The notes under the pieces were generated by a model. The model did not search any database and had not been told where the DNA came from. It saw nothing but the letters and a program-made list of their open reading frames with translations. From NCBI GenBank assembly GCA_947643415.1, contig CANRWA010000001.1, positions 107,387 to 171,386 on the forward strand: DNA of 64,000 nucleotides, given 5' to 3'. The position numbers were made by a program, and so were the translations under genes. The stretch comes from an uncultured Clostridia bacterium (GTDB lineage Bacteria > Bacillota > Clostridia > Lachnospirales > Lachnospiraceae). This document shows positions 7,600 through 17,142 of this stretch, piece after piece; position 1 is the stretch's first letter; the number at the start of each line of letters is the position of its first letter.

Positions 7600-8100
7600 C
7601 TATTTTCTTCTGTGTATCTCTAAGAAGCCTATTATTTTCTTACTGATATAATAGATCAGATATCCCAGCACGACACCCAATGTATTTAACATCAGATCAT
7701 CCACATCAAAACATCCGACCTTAGTTATCAGTTGTATCGTCTCCACGCCAAGACTCAACAGGAAACCGAGCATTGTCACGAAAAGAAAACTACGGAAATA
7801 ATGCCCATTATGTGTCGCTTCTCTTCTCTGTTCCCTATACAATACTGGCACAAGAAAACTAAAGGGCATAAATGCCACTACATTTCCTACCACATTGATG
7901 AGGAAAAAAATATTCCCAATCTGATCTTTGTATGCCAGATAACGGCGCAATTCATGAAAGAGCTTGAGGTTATACTGATATGTCGTATAAACCTCATCTC
8001 TCCCATACTCTTCACTGAAGAAAAGAAAATATATAAGCAGGATCATATAACAAATAAAACATACAGTCAGCATGTTACTGATCAGTCGCTTCAACCACAT
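7600..8100 (-). CDS. VanZ-family membrane protein
   Basis: The 166-residue protein has four predicted membrane helices (about 8-28, 58-80, 103-125, 135-155) and the VanZ hallmarks: a conserved NVVGNVVAFMPFSFLVP stretch, GVETIQLI, and DVDDLMLNTLGVVLGY. VanZ proteins confer low-level teicoplanin resistance in some hosts, but most chromosomal members have no known role. ATG 8100 is favoured over the upstream TTG at 8112 because TAGGAG lies just in front; the spacing is short, so the start is uncertain. Confidence 0.85.
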   Translation of the reverse strand: MWLKRLISNMLTVCFICYMILLIYFLFFSEEYGRDEVYTTYQYNLKLFHELRRYLAYKDQIGNIFFLINVVGNVVAFMPFSFLVPVLYREQRREATHNGHYFRSFLFVTMLGFLLSLGVETIQLITKVGCFDVDDLMLNTLGVVLGYLIYYISKKIIGFLEIHRRK

Positions 8101-8125
8101 CACTCCTACCAATGACGGTTACACA

Positions 8126-10564
8126 TCATTGCCTTAATACTACTCCTAATGATTCCAGTTTTTTAAGAATCTTATCCATCACTTTCGTGACATCCTTATC
8201 CTCCAGCGTGCGGTCCTTTGCACGAAAACGGATGGAGTAAGCGAGTGACTTCTCATCTTCCGCCACATTGCTCCCCTCATAGATATCAAACAGACGGTAA
8301 TCTTCCAAAATCTGTCCGCCGCTCTGCCGGATGATCTCTTCAATCTGCCCGGCAAGTACTGTCTTCTTCATAACAAGAGAGATATCCCGGGTCACAGCCG
8401 GATATTTTGCCACTCCTTTGTATTTTACATCAAAAGATGCCTTCTTGGCAAGCATTTCTACATCAAGAACTGCCACATATGTTTTTGTGCCAATGCCATA
8501 ATTGTCAGCCACCTCTGGATGAACCTCTCCGAGGAATCCAATAAGCTCCTCTCCATCCAGTATATCAGCATGCCTGCCTGGATGCAGATAAGGGCGGTTA
8601 TCTTTTGCTTCATAAGTCATGGCATCATGAATCCCCAATTTCTCAAAAATCACTTCCACACAACCCTTCATGTCGAAGAAATCGCCATCTCCATACATGC
8701 CAAGAGTCAGCATCATCTTTTCTTCTGGCAGTTCAGTCAGCGGAAGTTCCTTTGGCAGATACACATTCGCCAGTTCGTACAGTCTCACATCTATATTTCT
8801 GTGGTTAAAGTTGGTGGCAAGGGAAGTGAGCATGCCATTTAGTGGCGTAGTTCGCATAATACTATAATCCACCCCAAGAGGATTGGATATCTCGATCACT
8901 TTCCGCAGCCTGCTCTCCTCTGGCACAAGCAGCTTGTCAAATACTTTCGGGCTCTCAAAAGAATATGTCATTGCCTCCGAAAAACCGAACTGTTCTACTA
9001 CATTTCTCGCTATATTCCGAATGGAGTTCTGGTAAGATATGCCTCCCTGTGTCGCCTCACCGCTGGGCAGCGTAGTAGGTATGTTGTCATATCCATAAAA
9101 ACGTGCCACCTCTTCTGCCAGATCGGCAAGACGCAGGACATCCTGCCTCCATGTAGGGATATATACGGTCTTATGTGCCTTGTTTGGTATGAGCCCTACC
9201 ATATTCCAGTATTCACACATCTGGTCTTCTGATACTTCGATACCAAGCAAGTCATTTATTTTCTTTACGTCATAAGTTACATAGGAAGGCTCCCTTTTTT
9301 CCGGATACACATCCACACAGCCGCCCACTACCTCTCCGGCGCCAAGCTCCTCGATGAGCTGGCAGGCACGGTCCATGGCTTCCATAGCCGTGTTCGGATC
9401 CAAGCCTTTCTCAAATTTTGCCTGGGCATCTGTTCTCATACCAAGCTTTTTGCCGGAGATCCGGATATTTGTCCCGTCAAAGCATGCTGCCTCGAAAAGC
9501 ATTGTTTTCACATCATCTGTAATCTTGGAATTTTCACCGCCCATAATGCCAGCAAGACCAACGGATTTTTCGCCATCGCAGATCATCAGTACAGAAGGAT
9601 CCAATTCTCTGTCCTGTCCATCCAGAGTTTGAAATTTCTCCCCCTCGTCTGCTCTCTTGACAATAATCTTTCTTCCGGCAATGGTATCCAGATCATAGGC
9701 ATGCATTGGCTGTGCATATTCTTCCATTACATAGTTTGTAATATCCACGATATTGTTGATGGGACGAATCCCGCTTGCCGCCAGACGTCTCTGCATCCAC
9801 TCCGGCGATGGGGCAAGCTTAATATTTTTCACCACCCTTGCCACATAACGGGTGCAGAGATCTGGCGCCTGGATATCCACTGAGATATAGTCCTCTGCCT
9901 TTTCATCATTTCCAACCTCTGTGATCACAGGAGGCACAAAAGGCTTTCGGAATGTAGCCGCCGCTTCCCTTGCTATACCGATAACACCAAAACAATCCAC
10001 ACGGTTTGATGTCACCTCATATTCAAAATTGGCATCCCTCAGTCCCAGCAGGGCAATGGCATCACTGCCTACAGGGGCATCCTTATAATCCGGATTATCG
10101 CTGAGAATATAGATACCATCCTCTGCCGCATCGGGATAGAAATCTGTGGAAGAGCCCAGCTCTTCGATGGAACACATCATACCATTGCTCTCCACCCCTC
10201 TGAGCTTCCCTTTCTTGATCTTCAGGCCGCCTTCTACTTTTTTGCCATCATGGCCGCCCGCCACACGTCCGCCATCCAGCACAACCGGCACTTTCTGCCC
10301 TTCCTTTACATTCTGTGCTCCTGTCACGATCTGAGTTGTGTTCCCTTCCTCATCAATTGCCACCTGGCATACTACCAGTTTATCCGCATCCGGGTGTTTC
10401 TCTACCTTCTCAATCTTACCGACAATGATCTTATCCAGATCCGCATCAAATTTTTCAAAGCCTTCCACTTTTGTGCCAGACATTGTCATGGCATCCATAT
10501 ATTCCTGTTCCGTACACTCCAGTTCCGGAACATATGCCTTGATCCAAGATAATGGTGTATTCAT
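8126..10564 (-). CDS. pheT: Phenylalanine-tRNA ligase beta subunit
   Basis: The 812-residue beta chain of the alpha2-beta2 PheRS carries the editing (B3/B4) and tRNA-anchoring domains. The order is visible: an EMAP/OB-type tRNA-binding domain (about 40-150, with KIVGKIEKVEKHPDADKL-like text), B3/B4 (about 210-390, YVMEEYAQPMHAYDLD), B5 (about 400-475), the core (480-690) and the ferredoxin-fold anticodon-binding domain at the C-terminus (KYPAVTRDISLVM). ATG 10564 follows GGGAGG by ten bases. It is cotranscribed with pheS under the T-box leader, with a gap of 19 bp. Confidence 0.97.
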   Translation of the reverse strand: MNTPLSWIKAYVPELECTEQEYMDAMTMSGTKVEGFEKFDADLDKIIVGKIEKVEKHPDADKLVVCQVAIDEEGNTTQIVTGAQNVKEGQKVPVVLDGGRVAGGHDGKKVEGGLKIKKGKLRGVESNGMMCSIEELGSSTDFYPDAAEDGIYILSDNPDYKDAPVGSDAIALLGLRDANFEYEVTSNRVDCFGVIGIAREAAATFRKPFVPPVITEVGNDEKAEDYISVDIQAPDLCTRYVARVVKNIKLAPSPEWMQRRLAASGIRPINNIVDITNYVMEEYAQPMHAYDLDTIAGRKIIVKRADEGEKFQTLDGQDRELDPSVLMICDGEKSVGLAGIMGGENSKITDDVKTMLFEAACFDGTNIRISGKKLGMRTDAQAKFEKGLDPNTAMEAMDRACQLIEELGAGEVVGGCVDVYPEKREPSYVTYDVKKINDLLGIEVSEDQMCEYWNMVGLIPNKAHKTVYIPTWRQDVLRLADLAEEVARFYGYDNIPTTLPSGEATQGGISYQNSIRNIARNVVEQFGFSEAMTYSFESPKVFDKLLVPEESRLRKVIEISNPLGVDYSIMRTTPLNGMLTSLATNFNHRNIDVRLYELANVYLPKELPLTELPEEKMMLTLGMYGDGDFFDMKGCVEVIFEKLGIHDAMTYEAKDNRPYLHPGRHADILDGEELIGFLGEVHPEVADNYGIGTKTYVAVLDVEMLAKKASFDVKYKGVAKYPAVTRDISLVMKKTVLAGQIEEIIRQSGGQILEDYRLFDIYEGSNVAEDEKSLAYSIRFRAKDRTLEDKDVTKVMDKILKKLESLGVVLRQ

Positions 10565-10583
10565 ATCCAATCATCCTCCCTTT

Positions 10584-11603
10584 CTAGAACTGAGAAAGAA
10601 AACGCTTATCATTCTCATACAAAAGTCTCATGTCATCAATCTCGTATTTCAGAAGAGCAATTCTCTCCAGACCTACACCAAAAGCAAAACCTGTGTATTC
10701 CTCCGGATCAATATCCCGCATCTCCAGCACATGCGGATGTACCATGCCACAACCAAGGATCTCGATCCAGCCTTCCCCTTTACAGAAACGGCAGCCCTTA
10801 CCTCCACATTTGAAACAGCTCACATCCATCTCTGCACTGGGTTCGGTAAATGGGAAATGATGCGGACGGAATTTTACTTTCGTCTCTTCACCAAATAACT
10901 GTTTGGCGAACTGCTCCAGTGTACCTTTCAGATCTGCAAAGGTAATGTGCTTATCAATCACCAGTCCCTCAACCTGATGGAAAGAGGGTGAATGAGTGGC
11001 ATCCACATCATCACTGCGGAATACCCGCCCTGGGCTGATCATTCGAATGGGCATCTTTCCCTTCTCCATCTCATGTACCTGCACAGAAGAGGTCTGGGTG
11101 CGGAGCAGGATCTTGTCATTGATATAAAAGGTATCCTGCTCATCCTTCGCCGGATGATTTTCGGGTATATTCAGGGCCTCAAAATTGTAATAATCATATT
11201 CAACCTCTGGTCCTTCTACTACCTCGTATCCCATGCCGATAAAGATCTTTTCTACCTCATCCAGGGCAAGGGTATTTGGATGCCTGTGCCCGAATTCTTT
11301 CTTCTTCCCCGGCAGTGTCACATCAATGACCTCTGCCTTCATTCTCTCTTCCCGCAGGGCTTTTTCAAAAGCTGCTCTTTTCTCTTCCAGCCTCGCCTCA
11401 ATCTTTGCCCTCGCCTCATTGACCAGTTGTCCTACCTTCGGACGTTCCTCTGGCGCCACATCTTTCATCGACTTCAGCACACTGGTGAGTTCCCCTTTCT
11501 TGCCGAGGAATGCCACCCGGATATCATTTAATCTGTCCAGCTCACCGGATTCCTCGATCTGATGTAATGCATTGTCCAAAATGCCAGATAATTTTTCTTT
11601 CAT
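10584..11603 (-). CDS. pheS: Phenylalanine-tRNA ligase alpha subunit
   Basis: The 339-residue catalytic subunit charges tRNA-Phe. The N-terminal coiled-coil (about 1-90) and class II core are clear: motif 2 in the FRSDDVDATHSPSFHQVEG stretch, HHFPFTEPSAEMD, and motif 3 GFAFGVGLERIALLKY. A CFKCGGKGCRFC cysteine pair appears in the core, as in many Bacillota PheS. The second of two in-frame ATGs (11603) is preferred because GGAGG is seven bases ahead; the first (11609) is only one base from it. Confidence 0.97.
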   Translation of the reverse strand: MKEKLSGILDNALHQIEESGELDRLNDIRVAFLGKKGELTSVLKSMKDVAPEERPKVGQLVNEARAKIEARLEEKRAAFEKALREERMKAEVIDVTLPGKKKEFGHRHPNTLALDEVEKIFIGMGYEVVEGPEVEYDYYNFEALNIPENHPAKDEQDTFYINDKILLRTQTSSVQVHEMEKGKMPIRMISPGRVFRSDDVDATHSPSFHQVEGLVIDKHITFADLKGTLEQFAKQLFGEETKVKFRPHHFPFTEPSAEMDVSCFKCGGKGCRFCKGEGWIEILGCGMVHPHVLEMRDIDPEEYTGFAFGVGLERIALLKYEIDDMRLLYENDKRFLSQF

Positions 11604-11647
11604 ATCCATACCTCCATTTGCGCACGCCTTTTGTGCCTATTTCATAC

Positions 11648-11936
11648 AAAAAGTCCCCTGCAAAATACTCTGCAAGGGACGAAAATTCCGCGGTACCACC
11701 CTGATTCCTGTCAGTTGTCTGACAGACTCTCATTGACGCGTAACGAGCGTAACACGGCATTCCCTAATCAATGTTTAATGAAATCTCTTTCAGGAATACG
11801 GCTCCGGTGGGAAATTCAACCATGATCTGAACCTGACAGGACTTTCAGCCGGTGGTCCCGTCTCTCTGATGGAAAATCATGACCTGTGGGCTGACGCCCA
11901 CACCATCAACGTCTTTGGTTAACTATTTGACGTTTC
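11648..11936 (-). promoter_or_regulatory. T-box leader of pheST
   Basis: The minus strand carries the T-box sequence AGGGTGGTACCGCGG (11688-11702), followed by the terminator stem GTCCCTTGCA..TGCAGGGGAC (11653-11680) and a short T-run. Upstream is a stem I region with AGAGAGACGGGACC and GTGGGCG..CAGCCCAC. A Phe specifier fits at GAATTTCCCACC: either TTC at 11811-11813 or TTT overlapping it. Uncharged tRNA-Phe would stabilise the antiterminator and switch on pheST. Confidence 0.93.
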
Positions 11937-11938
11937 TT

Positions 11939-11968
11939 ACTGTAACACAAATGATTTGCATCTGTCAA
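11939..11968 (-). promoter_or_regulatory. Sigma-A type promoter of the pheST T-box transcript
   Basis: On the minus strand TTGACA (11963-11968) is a perfect -35, with TACAGT (11939-11944) 18 bp downstream. Of the 466 bases between pheS and azlD, the T-box and this promoter fill about 320. In the remaining 100 bases before azlD nothing was recognised. Confidence 0.6.
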
Positions 11969-12069
11969 GAGGCGGAAACAAACTATTAGGGCAATCACTT
12001 AAAAATTTGTAGGATTCAAAGCGGGCAGATTCCATTCCGCCTCTTGTCCGGCATATGACAGCACACGAA

Positions 12070-12381
12070 TCACAAAAACAGTTCCACTACATATACTGCA
12101 GCGCAGGCTGCCACTGCCACCACAGTCAGCCCTTTTCCCCACAGTGCAAAGATTATGGCAACAATGACCCCTGCCAGTGCTGATATAAAATGGTCTGTCG
12201 CATACAACACTGCCGGAAGTGTCATCGCTGTCAGTACAGCATAGGGAATATAATACAGAAACGATTGGATAAATTGATTTTCAATTTTCTCCTGAATCAA
12301 GGCAAAGGGAATCACCCGGATCAGGTAAGTAGAACCGGCCATGATCAGCAGATATGCAAAAAATGTATGCAGTTCCATCAC
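12070..12381 (-). CDS. azlD: AzlD-type branched-chain amino acid exporter subunit
   Basis: This 103-residue integral membrane protein has three to four helices and the AzlD pattern (YLIRVIPFAL near residue 20, then MTLPAVLYA). With AzlC it forms a branched-chain amino acid or related amino acid exporter. Its start overlaps the azlC stop by four bases, so the two are translationally coupled. Confidence 0.9.
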   Translation of the reverse strand: MMELHTFFAYLLIMAGSTYLIRVIPFALIQEKIENQFIQSFLYYIPYAVLTAMTLPAVLYATDHFISALAGVIVAIIFALWGKGLTVVAVAACAAVYVVELFL

Positions 12382-13094
12382 TCCGCCTCCTCTTCTGTTT
12401 TAACCGGAAACAGTACCGCTCCCATTGCTGCAGCGGCCACTGCACATATACTGATGGCAAGTCCTGAGGAGATGTCCTTAAGCAATGGAACATAATAAAA
12501 CAGGCAGCTCGCCGCAAAGGCGGCGGCAACAATAAAGACAACCTCTTTTTTACGCTTCATCTCCGGTACAACGATTGCCACAAACATTCCATAGATCGCC
12601 AGACTGAGGGCGCTCATCAGCCTGGCAGGCAGGATGTTCCCCAACAGTGCCCCGATAAGTGTTCCCATAGACCACCCAATATAGGGAACCGTACTCAGTC
12701 CGGCAAAGAAGGATCTGCGTACCTCCTTCTCAGTTACTGCCACAGCAAAGATCTCATCTGTCACAAAAAATCCAAGAAGCCATCGGTATATCCCTCGAAA
12801 CTTCCTGTCTGCCTTTTGGGACAGTGAGATTGACATAAAGGAATATCTCACATTGATGGTAAGCTGCGAGAGAAGCATCTCGATATAGTGTCCGGGATGC
12901 AGCATCACACTGATCCCGGCAAACTGCCCTGCTGAAGTCACTGTTGTCATTGATATCACCAGTGCCTGCCACCATGTAAATCCATAAGATACTGCCATGA
13001 TCCCAAATGTAAAAGAAACGGACAGATATCCCAGGCCGATGGGAACCCCGGCGCGCAGTCCCCGGACAAACTCATTTGCCTTTCCTGTCTTCAT
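12378..13094 (-). CDS. azlC: AzlC-type branched-chain amino acid exporter subunit
   Basis: The 238-residue permease has the AzlC signature near the N-terminus (RAGVPIGLGYLSVSFTFGIMA) and the conserved TSAGQFAG motif in the second membrane segment. About seven helices are predicted. It is the large partner of AzlD, which follows directly. Substrate (leucine, valine, isoleucine or an analogue) is inferred from the family. No regulator of the Lrp/AzlB type is present next to it. Confidence 0.92.
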   Translation of the reverse strand: MKTGKANEFVRGLRAGVPIGLGYLSVSFTFGIMAVSYGFTWWQALVISMTTVTSAGQFAGISVMLHPGHYIEMLLSQLTINVRYSFMSISLSQKADRKFRGIYRWLLGFFVTDEIFAVAVTEKEVRRSFFAGLSTVPYIGWSMGTLIGALLGNILPARLMSALSLAIYGMFVAIVVPEMKRKKEVVFIVAAAFAASCLFYYVPLLKDISSGLAISICAVAAAAMGAVLFPVKTEEEAE

Positions 13095-13292
13095 CTGTAT
13101 AACTAACTCCTTTCGGATGATAAAATCATTTCAGTAGTACATAGTAAGAGTTTAGCACAGGATGAATTTTATAACAAGATTGATTTTTCAAATGAAATTT
13201 CATATACTTTAAATATATAATCGCTGTTCATTTTTTCCGGTTCAGGCAGCTTGACCAATTCTATGATACAGATTATGCGAGGAGGTTTCCCC

Positions 13293-14168
13293 ATGAATAA
13301 TATCTTTTTCTGGTTTAATAATAAAATCAATGAACACAGGGTTTCTATCCATGCCGCCCATGTTTCCTTTTTTATTTTAGTATCCATTTTCCCATTTCTT
13401 ATGTTCCTGATCTCCCTGCTGCAGTATACCCCACTGAGCGAGGATGTGATCTCATCTGTAGTAAAAGATGTGGTTCCAGGATACCTGAGCACTATGGTAA
13501 ACTCCTGGCTGCTGGAGACTTACCGTGCCTCCAACAGCACCATCCTGTCTGCCACCGTGATAGCTACGCTGTGGACAGGATCCAAGGGACTCTGGGGCAT
13601 CGTCTATGAGATGGATCAGATCTACGAAGTAAAGAAAAAAAGAAATCTCTTTATCTGCCGCCTTCAGTCTATCTTCTATACGGTAGTCTTCACCCTGATG
13701 ATCATAATCAGCCTGATCCTCCTTGTGTATGGCAACCAGATCGTACAGCTCATCAATCACCATTTCCCATTTTTCAAGGAGATTAATCTTATTGTCTTTC
13801 TTCTCCGCTCCTGTGTATCATTTCTGGTATTCGTCATCTATTTTCTTTTCCTGTACCGCTTTGTGCCAAAACATAAAACCAATTTTCGTGACGAACTGCC
13901 TGGCGCCGGCCTTGCTGCCTTCCTCTGGATCGCCTTTTCCTATCTGTACTCGGTCTATATTGACTCCTTTCACAGCTTTTCATCTGCCTATGGAAGCCTG
14001 ACCTCCATCGTCCTTCTTATGTTGTGGCTCTATTTCTGTATCCTGTTCATCTTTTTAGGAGCCATGCTAAACCAATATCTGAAAGAACATAATGGTAAAT
14101 TAAACCTCATTGCCTCTATCCGGGAACTTCCTGGGATTGTACGGTCGTTCCTGGAAAATAGAAAGTAA
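13293..14168 (+). CDS. YihY/BrkB-family inner-membrane protein
   Basis: This 291-residue protein has about six membrane helices and the typical N-terminal amphipathic stretch (RVSIHAAHVSFFILVSIFPFLMF begins it). GAGLAAFLWI and SAYGSLTSIVLLMLWLY are the most conserved family segments. The family was once called RNase BN in error; its function is unknown, with proposals of lipid or solute transport. ATG 13293 follows GAGGAGG by six bases, so the longer frame from 13251 is not used. The last 53 bp overlap the convergent SpoIID/LytB gene. Confidence 0.88.
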   Translation: MNNIFFWFNNKINEHRVSIHAAHVSFFILVSIFPFLMFLISLLQYTPLSEDVISSVVKDVVPGYLSTMVNSWLLETYRASNSTILSATVIATLWTGSKGLWGIVYEMDQIYEVKKKRNLFICRLQSIFYTVVFTLMIIISLILLVYGNQIVQLINHHFPFFKEINLIVFLLRSCVSFLVFVIYFLFLYRFVPKHKTNFRDELPGAGLAAFLWIAFSYLYSVYIDSFHSFSSAYGSLTSIVLLMLWLYFCILFIFLGAMLNQYLKEHNGKLNLIASIRELPGIVRSFLENRK

Positions 14169-15891
14169 GGATATCCACATATGTCCGGTTCTGCTTCGCC
14201 ATAGTATCCGCCCCATTCTGGCTCATGCCAACACCATGTCCATAACCTCCCCCATGAAAAACATAGGAGTCTCCCTTTTTCTCAAGATAGAAAAATCCAC
14301 TGGGAAGAATACCAAGACCACTGACTTCTTTTTTATCCTGTCTCTTAAATTTCGTATTATCACCAATAAGCAGGGCACGCACATTGTATTCTGTGTATAC
14401 TTGAATGGTCGCCTCGGATCCCTGGATCTCGATCATGGATATGATCCCGCTTTTTCCCCGCCTCTTCACTGAAATATTCTGGATCTTTCCCACGGTACGT
14501 ACTGGACGGCTGGCAAAGCTTCCATCCTCTGCCCGGACCTGTATCTGCGTGGGATTCACCTTATACCGCGCCTCAAGAGAACGCTCTACAGATTTTTGCA
14601 GGTTCTCTGATGAGATGGTGGCCTCCCATCGGTACCATCCGGAGTCACTGTCCACAGTCTGAGGCTTTTCCTTCATAAATGCGATAAATTCCTCTTCTGA
14701 AGACAGATCACATTTTGTCCGCTCCTGGTCGAGAAGCCGTGAGGGCAGATATTTAATATTTTTCTTTGTGTACCACACATCCTTTGTTCCCGCCGAACTT
14801 CCACAGGAAGTTGAATAAAAATATGTGGTTGCCACTTTCTCATTATAAACTACCACCTGGTCTTTGGTTGCATTTACTGCCTCTATCGCTTTCTCATCCT
14901 CTTCCAGGTTATTGTATACCTGAAAGGACACACTGTCATCCACATGGGCGCCATATTCCGCAAGCCGGTGGCCCTGCATCTGCTGCATGGCATAGCTTCT
15001 GGCACACACTGCCTGGGCTTTCAGTGCTTCCCCGGCATACTCTGTCGGCATCTCACTGGGTACAACGCTGTAAAGATATTCCTCCAGGGGCAGTTCGTTG
15101 ATGATATGAAGTGCACTCCCCACCCTGTCAATCTCAAGACTTCCTCTATATGCCGGCATCCCCTGGCTCCGTTTCAGGCTCTCAATGGTAAGCCTGCCTC
15201 CCTGATCTGCCATGATGGTCATTCTCTCTGCCACATTATCCGGTGTCAGATTCAGTTTTTCTGACTTTTCATGATGGCTTGTCCGCCCCCCCTGGACAAT
15301 GGTATACCCAGTGTCCGCAGAGATCACCACACTCCCCATATCATAGGAATTCCCATCATTATTCTGCAGGATGACCCGGATATTCTTCACACTGCCTGCC
15401 GGAATCACTGCTGCACAAAGCCTCTGCTGCACTGCCACAAAACGGACACCATCTGCTCCGATCATAAGGTCTGATACCTTTCCCTGACTCACCTTTCCAG
15501 ACTGATCCATCTTATAGACAACAAAATTGCTGTCCAGAACCACATCTCCATATTCTGCCAGGTTGATGCTGCCTTCCGTAATTTTTAGTATCTTCCCTTT
15601 CACTTCTTCCGGTTTCTTCACGATCCGCACAACTTTATTCTCTTTTATGTGCAGATCTGCTACCCCTGTTACAGACTGCCCTGTTATGGCAGATGCCATC
15701 TGCAGGCTTTGCTCATTCCCTTCATGCAGTACCTGAATGGAAGTTCCGCTGGCATCTGTTACATATACATTGTATAATGTACTCTCCTGCTGCTTCTGCT
15801 TCGCCTCTCTCCATGACTGGAATATCCACATTCCCATCATGCATCCCACGATCAGTATAAATATCAAGATCACTCTGCCTGTCCGTCTCAA
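14116..15891 (-). CDS. SpoIID/LytB-domain membrane-anchored protein
   Basis: The 591-residue protein has a single N-terminal anchor (about 7-26) and an extracellular part. The first 240 residues are beta-rich and specific to this clade. The SpoIID domain starts near 248 with YRGSLEI and LPLEEYLYSVVPSEMP, where Glu280 matches the catalytic Glu of the SpoIID lytic transglycosylase. It continues through QAVCARSYAM and TYFYSTSCGSSAGT, and ends with HGGGYGHGVGMSQNGA. SpoIID strips denuded glycan during engulfment; this protein is much longer and lies outside any sporulation operon, so it may act in vegetative cells. Confidence 0.88.
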   Translation of the reverse strand: MRRTGRVILIFILIVGCMMGMWIFQSWREAKQKQQESTLYNVYVTDASGTSIQVLHEGNEQSLQMASAITGQSVTGVADLHIKENKVVRIVKKPEEVKGKILKITEGSINLAEYGDVVLDSNFVVYKMDQSGKVSQGKVSDLMIGADGVRFVAVQQRLCAAVIPAGSVKNIRVILQNNDGNSYDMGSVVISADTGYTIVQGGRTSHHEKSEKLNLTPDNVAERMTIMADQGGRLTIESLKRSQGMPAYRGSLEIDRVGSALHIINELPLEEYLYSVVPSEMPTEYAGEALKAQAVCARSYAMQQMQGHRLAEYGAHVDDSVSFQVYNNLEEDEKAIEAVNATKDQVVVYNEKVATTYFYSTSCGSSAGTKDVWYTKKNIKYLPSRLLDQERTKCDLSSEEEFIAFMKEKPQTVDSDSGWYRWEATISSENLQKSVERSLEARYKVNPTQIQVRAEDGSFASRPVRTVGKIQNISVKRRGKSGIISMIEIQGSEATIQVYTEYNVRALLIGDNTKFKRQDKKEVSGLGILPSGFFYLEKKGDSYVFHGGGYGHGVGMSQNGADTMAKQNRTYVDILTFYFPGTTVQSQEVPG

Positions 15892-15987
15892 AAAATCCCC
15901 CCTTGCAATAATATTTATGCAGGGAGGGAGAAAAAAGAACCTTTTTTTTTAATTTTTCTTCGGGAAGCAGTAAAACTCACTTTCCTT

Positions 15988-16890
15988 TTAGATTTTCCTC
16001 ACCAAAGACATCTCTCTGATAAGCATATGTCTGTATTCCTGATCTTCTGCTGCACGTTTGGCATCTTCCATCCTTCCCTGGGCAAACAAGGTGCTCATCA
16101 GCTCTGCAAAAGTATTTTCTCCCTGCTGGATGCCCTGTTGGATTCCTTGCTGGATCCCCTGTTGAATCCCCCTGTTCTCGATTCTATCTAGCACTTCACA
16201 CATATTATGCGGACCTCCTTTCCTGTCGTCATTACAGACCTCTTCAAATCTATGGTCACCAGTCATTACACTGAGCAGTTGCAGCGTCTCCTGTACATGT
16301 GTAATTTCCAGTGGTTCTGGATTATAATCTCCATATTTGCGTTTCTGTACAAAATAGTCTGCAACAATTCTAAAATCACTTTTAAATAATCTCACCCGTT
16401 CTTCCGTCATAAACGCAATCTCAAATAGATTTATCCTGTAGTCATTGACAAATGGCATAAGTATCTCTGGCACTTCCAGCCGTTCCAAAAGCCGGACAGG
16501 CTTGTTCCAGTGCTGTTCATAACCAAAATACAAAACAAGTGTTATCACAGGATATCTTGCCTTTACTGTGCTGTGTCCAGGCAAAAGCTGTGCCCTGTAC
16601 TCTGCCCCGTCATAGCCAATCACCCGAAGCGTCATGTCCGGGTCAGCCCCTGTCTGGTTTTCTATCCCGACACAGGCAATCCTTATATTTCCCATCTTCC
16701 AGCATTTCACCACATCCCGCTCCATCTCGCGCACCCTACCATCTGCCTTATAATATGAACGTGGTGTCTTTTCTTCCAGTCCGCCTGGTTCAAGCACTTT
16801 CTCCCCATGAAAAAGAAGGACATTTACAATATCAGAAAATACATCATTATATGACTCCAGTACCTTCTCTGTTATATCTTTTCCTGCCAT
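15988..16890 (-). CDS. Rpn-like PD-(D/E)XK nuclease/putative transposase-family protein
   Basis: The 300-residue protein resembles the Rpn (recombination-promoting nuclease, transposase_31-like) group that is abundant in Lachnospiraceae. Seen features are an N-terminal SYNDVFSDIVNVLLF, a REMERDVVKCW segment, the central IACVGIENQTGAD where ENQ is the family's nuclease-core position, and VITLVLYFG. Near the C-terminus four units of GIQQ (coded at 16123-16170) form a flexible linker. ATG 16890 has GGGGG ahead; the in-frame 16920 start lacks a site. Activity in this member is not established, and no other mobility gene is adjacent. Confidence 0.75.
   Translation of the reverse strand: MAGKDITEKVLESYNDVFSDIVNVLLFHGEKVLEPGGLEEKTPRSYYKADGRVREMERDVVKCWKMGNIRIACVGIENQTGADPDMTLRVIGYDGAEYRAQLLPGHSTVKARYPVITLVLYFGYEQHWNKPVRLLERLEVPEILMPFVNDYRINLFEIAFMTEERVRLFKSDFRIVADYFVQKRKYGDYNPEPLEITHVQETLQLLSVMTGDHRFEEVCNDDRKGGPHNMCEVLDRIENRGIQQGIQQGIQQGIQQGENTFAELMSTLFAQGRMEDAKRAAEDQEYRHMLIREMSLVRKI
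16123..16170 (-). repeat. Four in-frame 12-bp tandem repeats coding (GIQQ)4
   Basis: Four consecutive 12-base units of the form GGN-ATY-CAR-CAR encode Gly-Ile-Gln-Gln in the Rpn-like gene. Third-base differences between units show that they are not a fresh slippage product, but length changes would remain in frame. Confidence 0.85.
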
Positions 16891-16975
16891 ATCATTCCCC
16901 CTGCTCCCTATTATCCCCACTTCCCCTTCAGATTTTGCCTTTCTCCCATTATATACTCTGTCCTGTGATAAATCA

Positions 16976-17013
16976 AGGGTCGTTTCACGCTAATTTAGGC
17001 GTGAAACGACCCT
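16976..17013. repeat. Perfect inverted repeat, possible terminator of fabH
   Basis: AGGGTCGTTTCACGC (16976-16990) is inverted exactly at 16999-17013 with an 8-base loop. It lies between fabH (stop at 17143) and the Rpn-like gene. No T-run follows on either strand, so it may stabilise an RNA end rather than terminate. Confidence 0.55.
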
Positions 17014-17142
17014 CTTGGCAAAAAGCCGTAATGTATTACCAAGTTTTTTCTCCTGTTTTATGATTGATGTCCAATTGTTATACTATTATTTTATTCGCAT
17101 GAAGGCAAAGTGAGTGTTATGTTATCACTCACTGGTACATCA

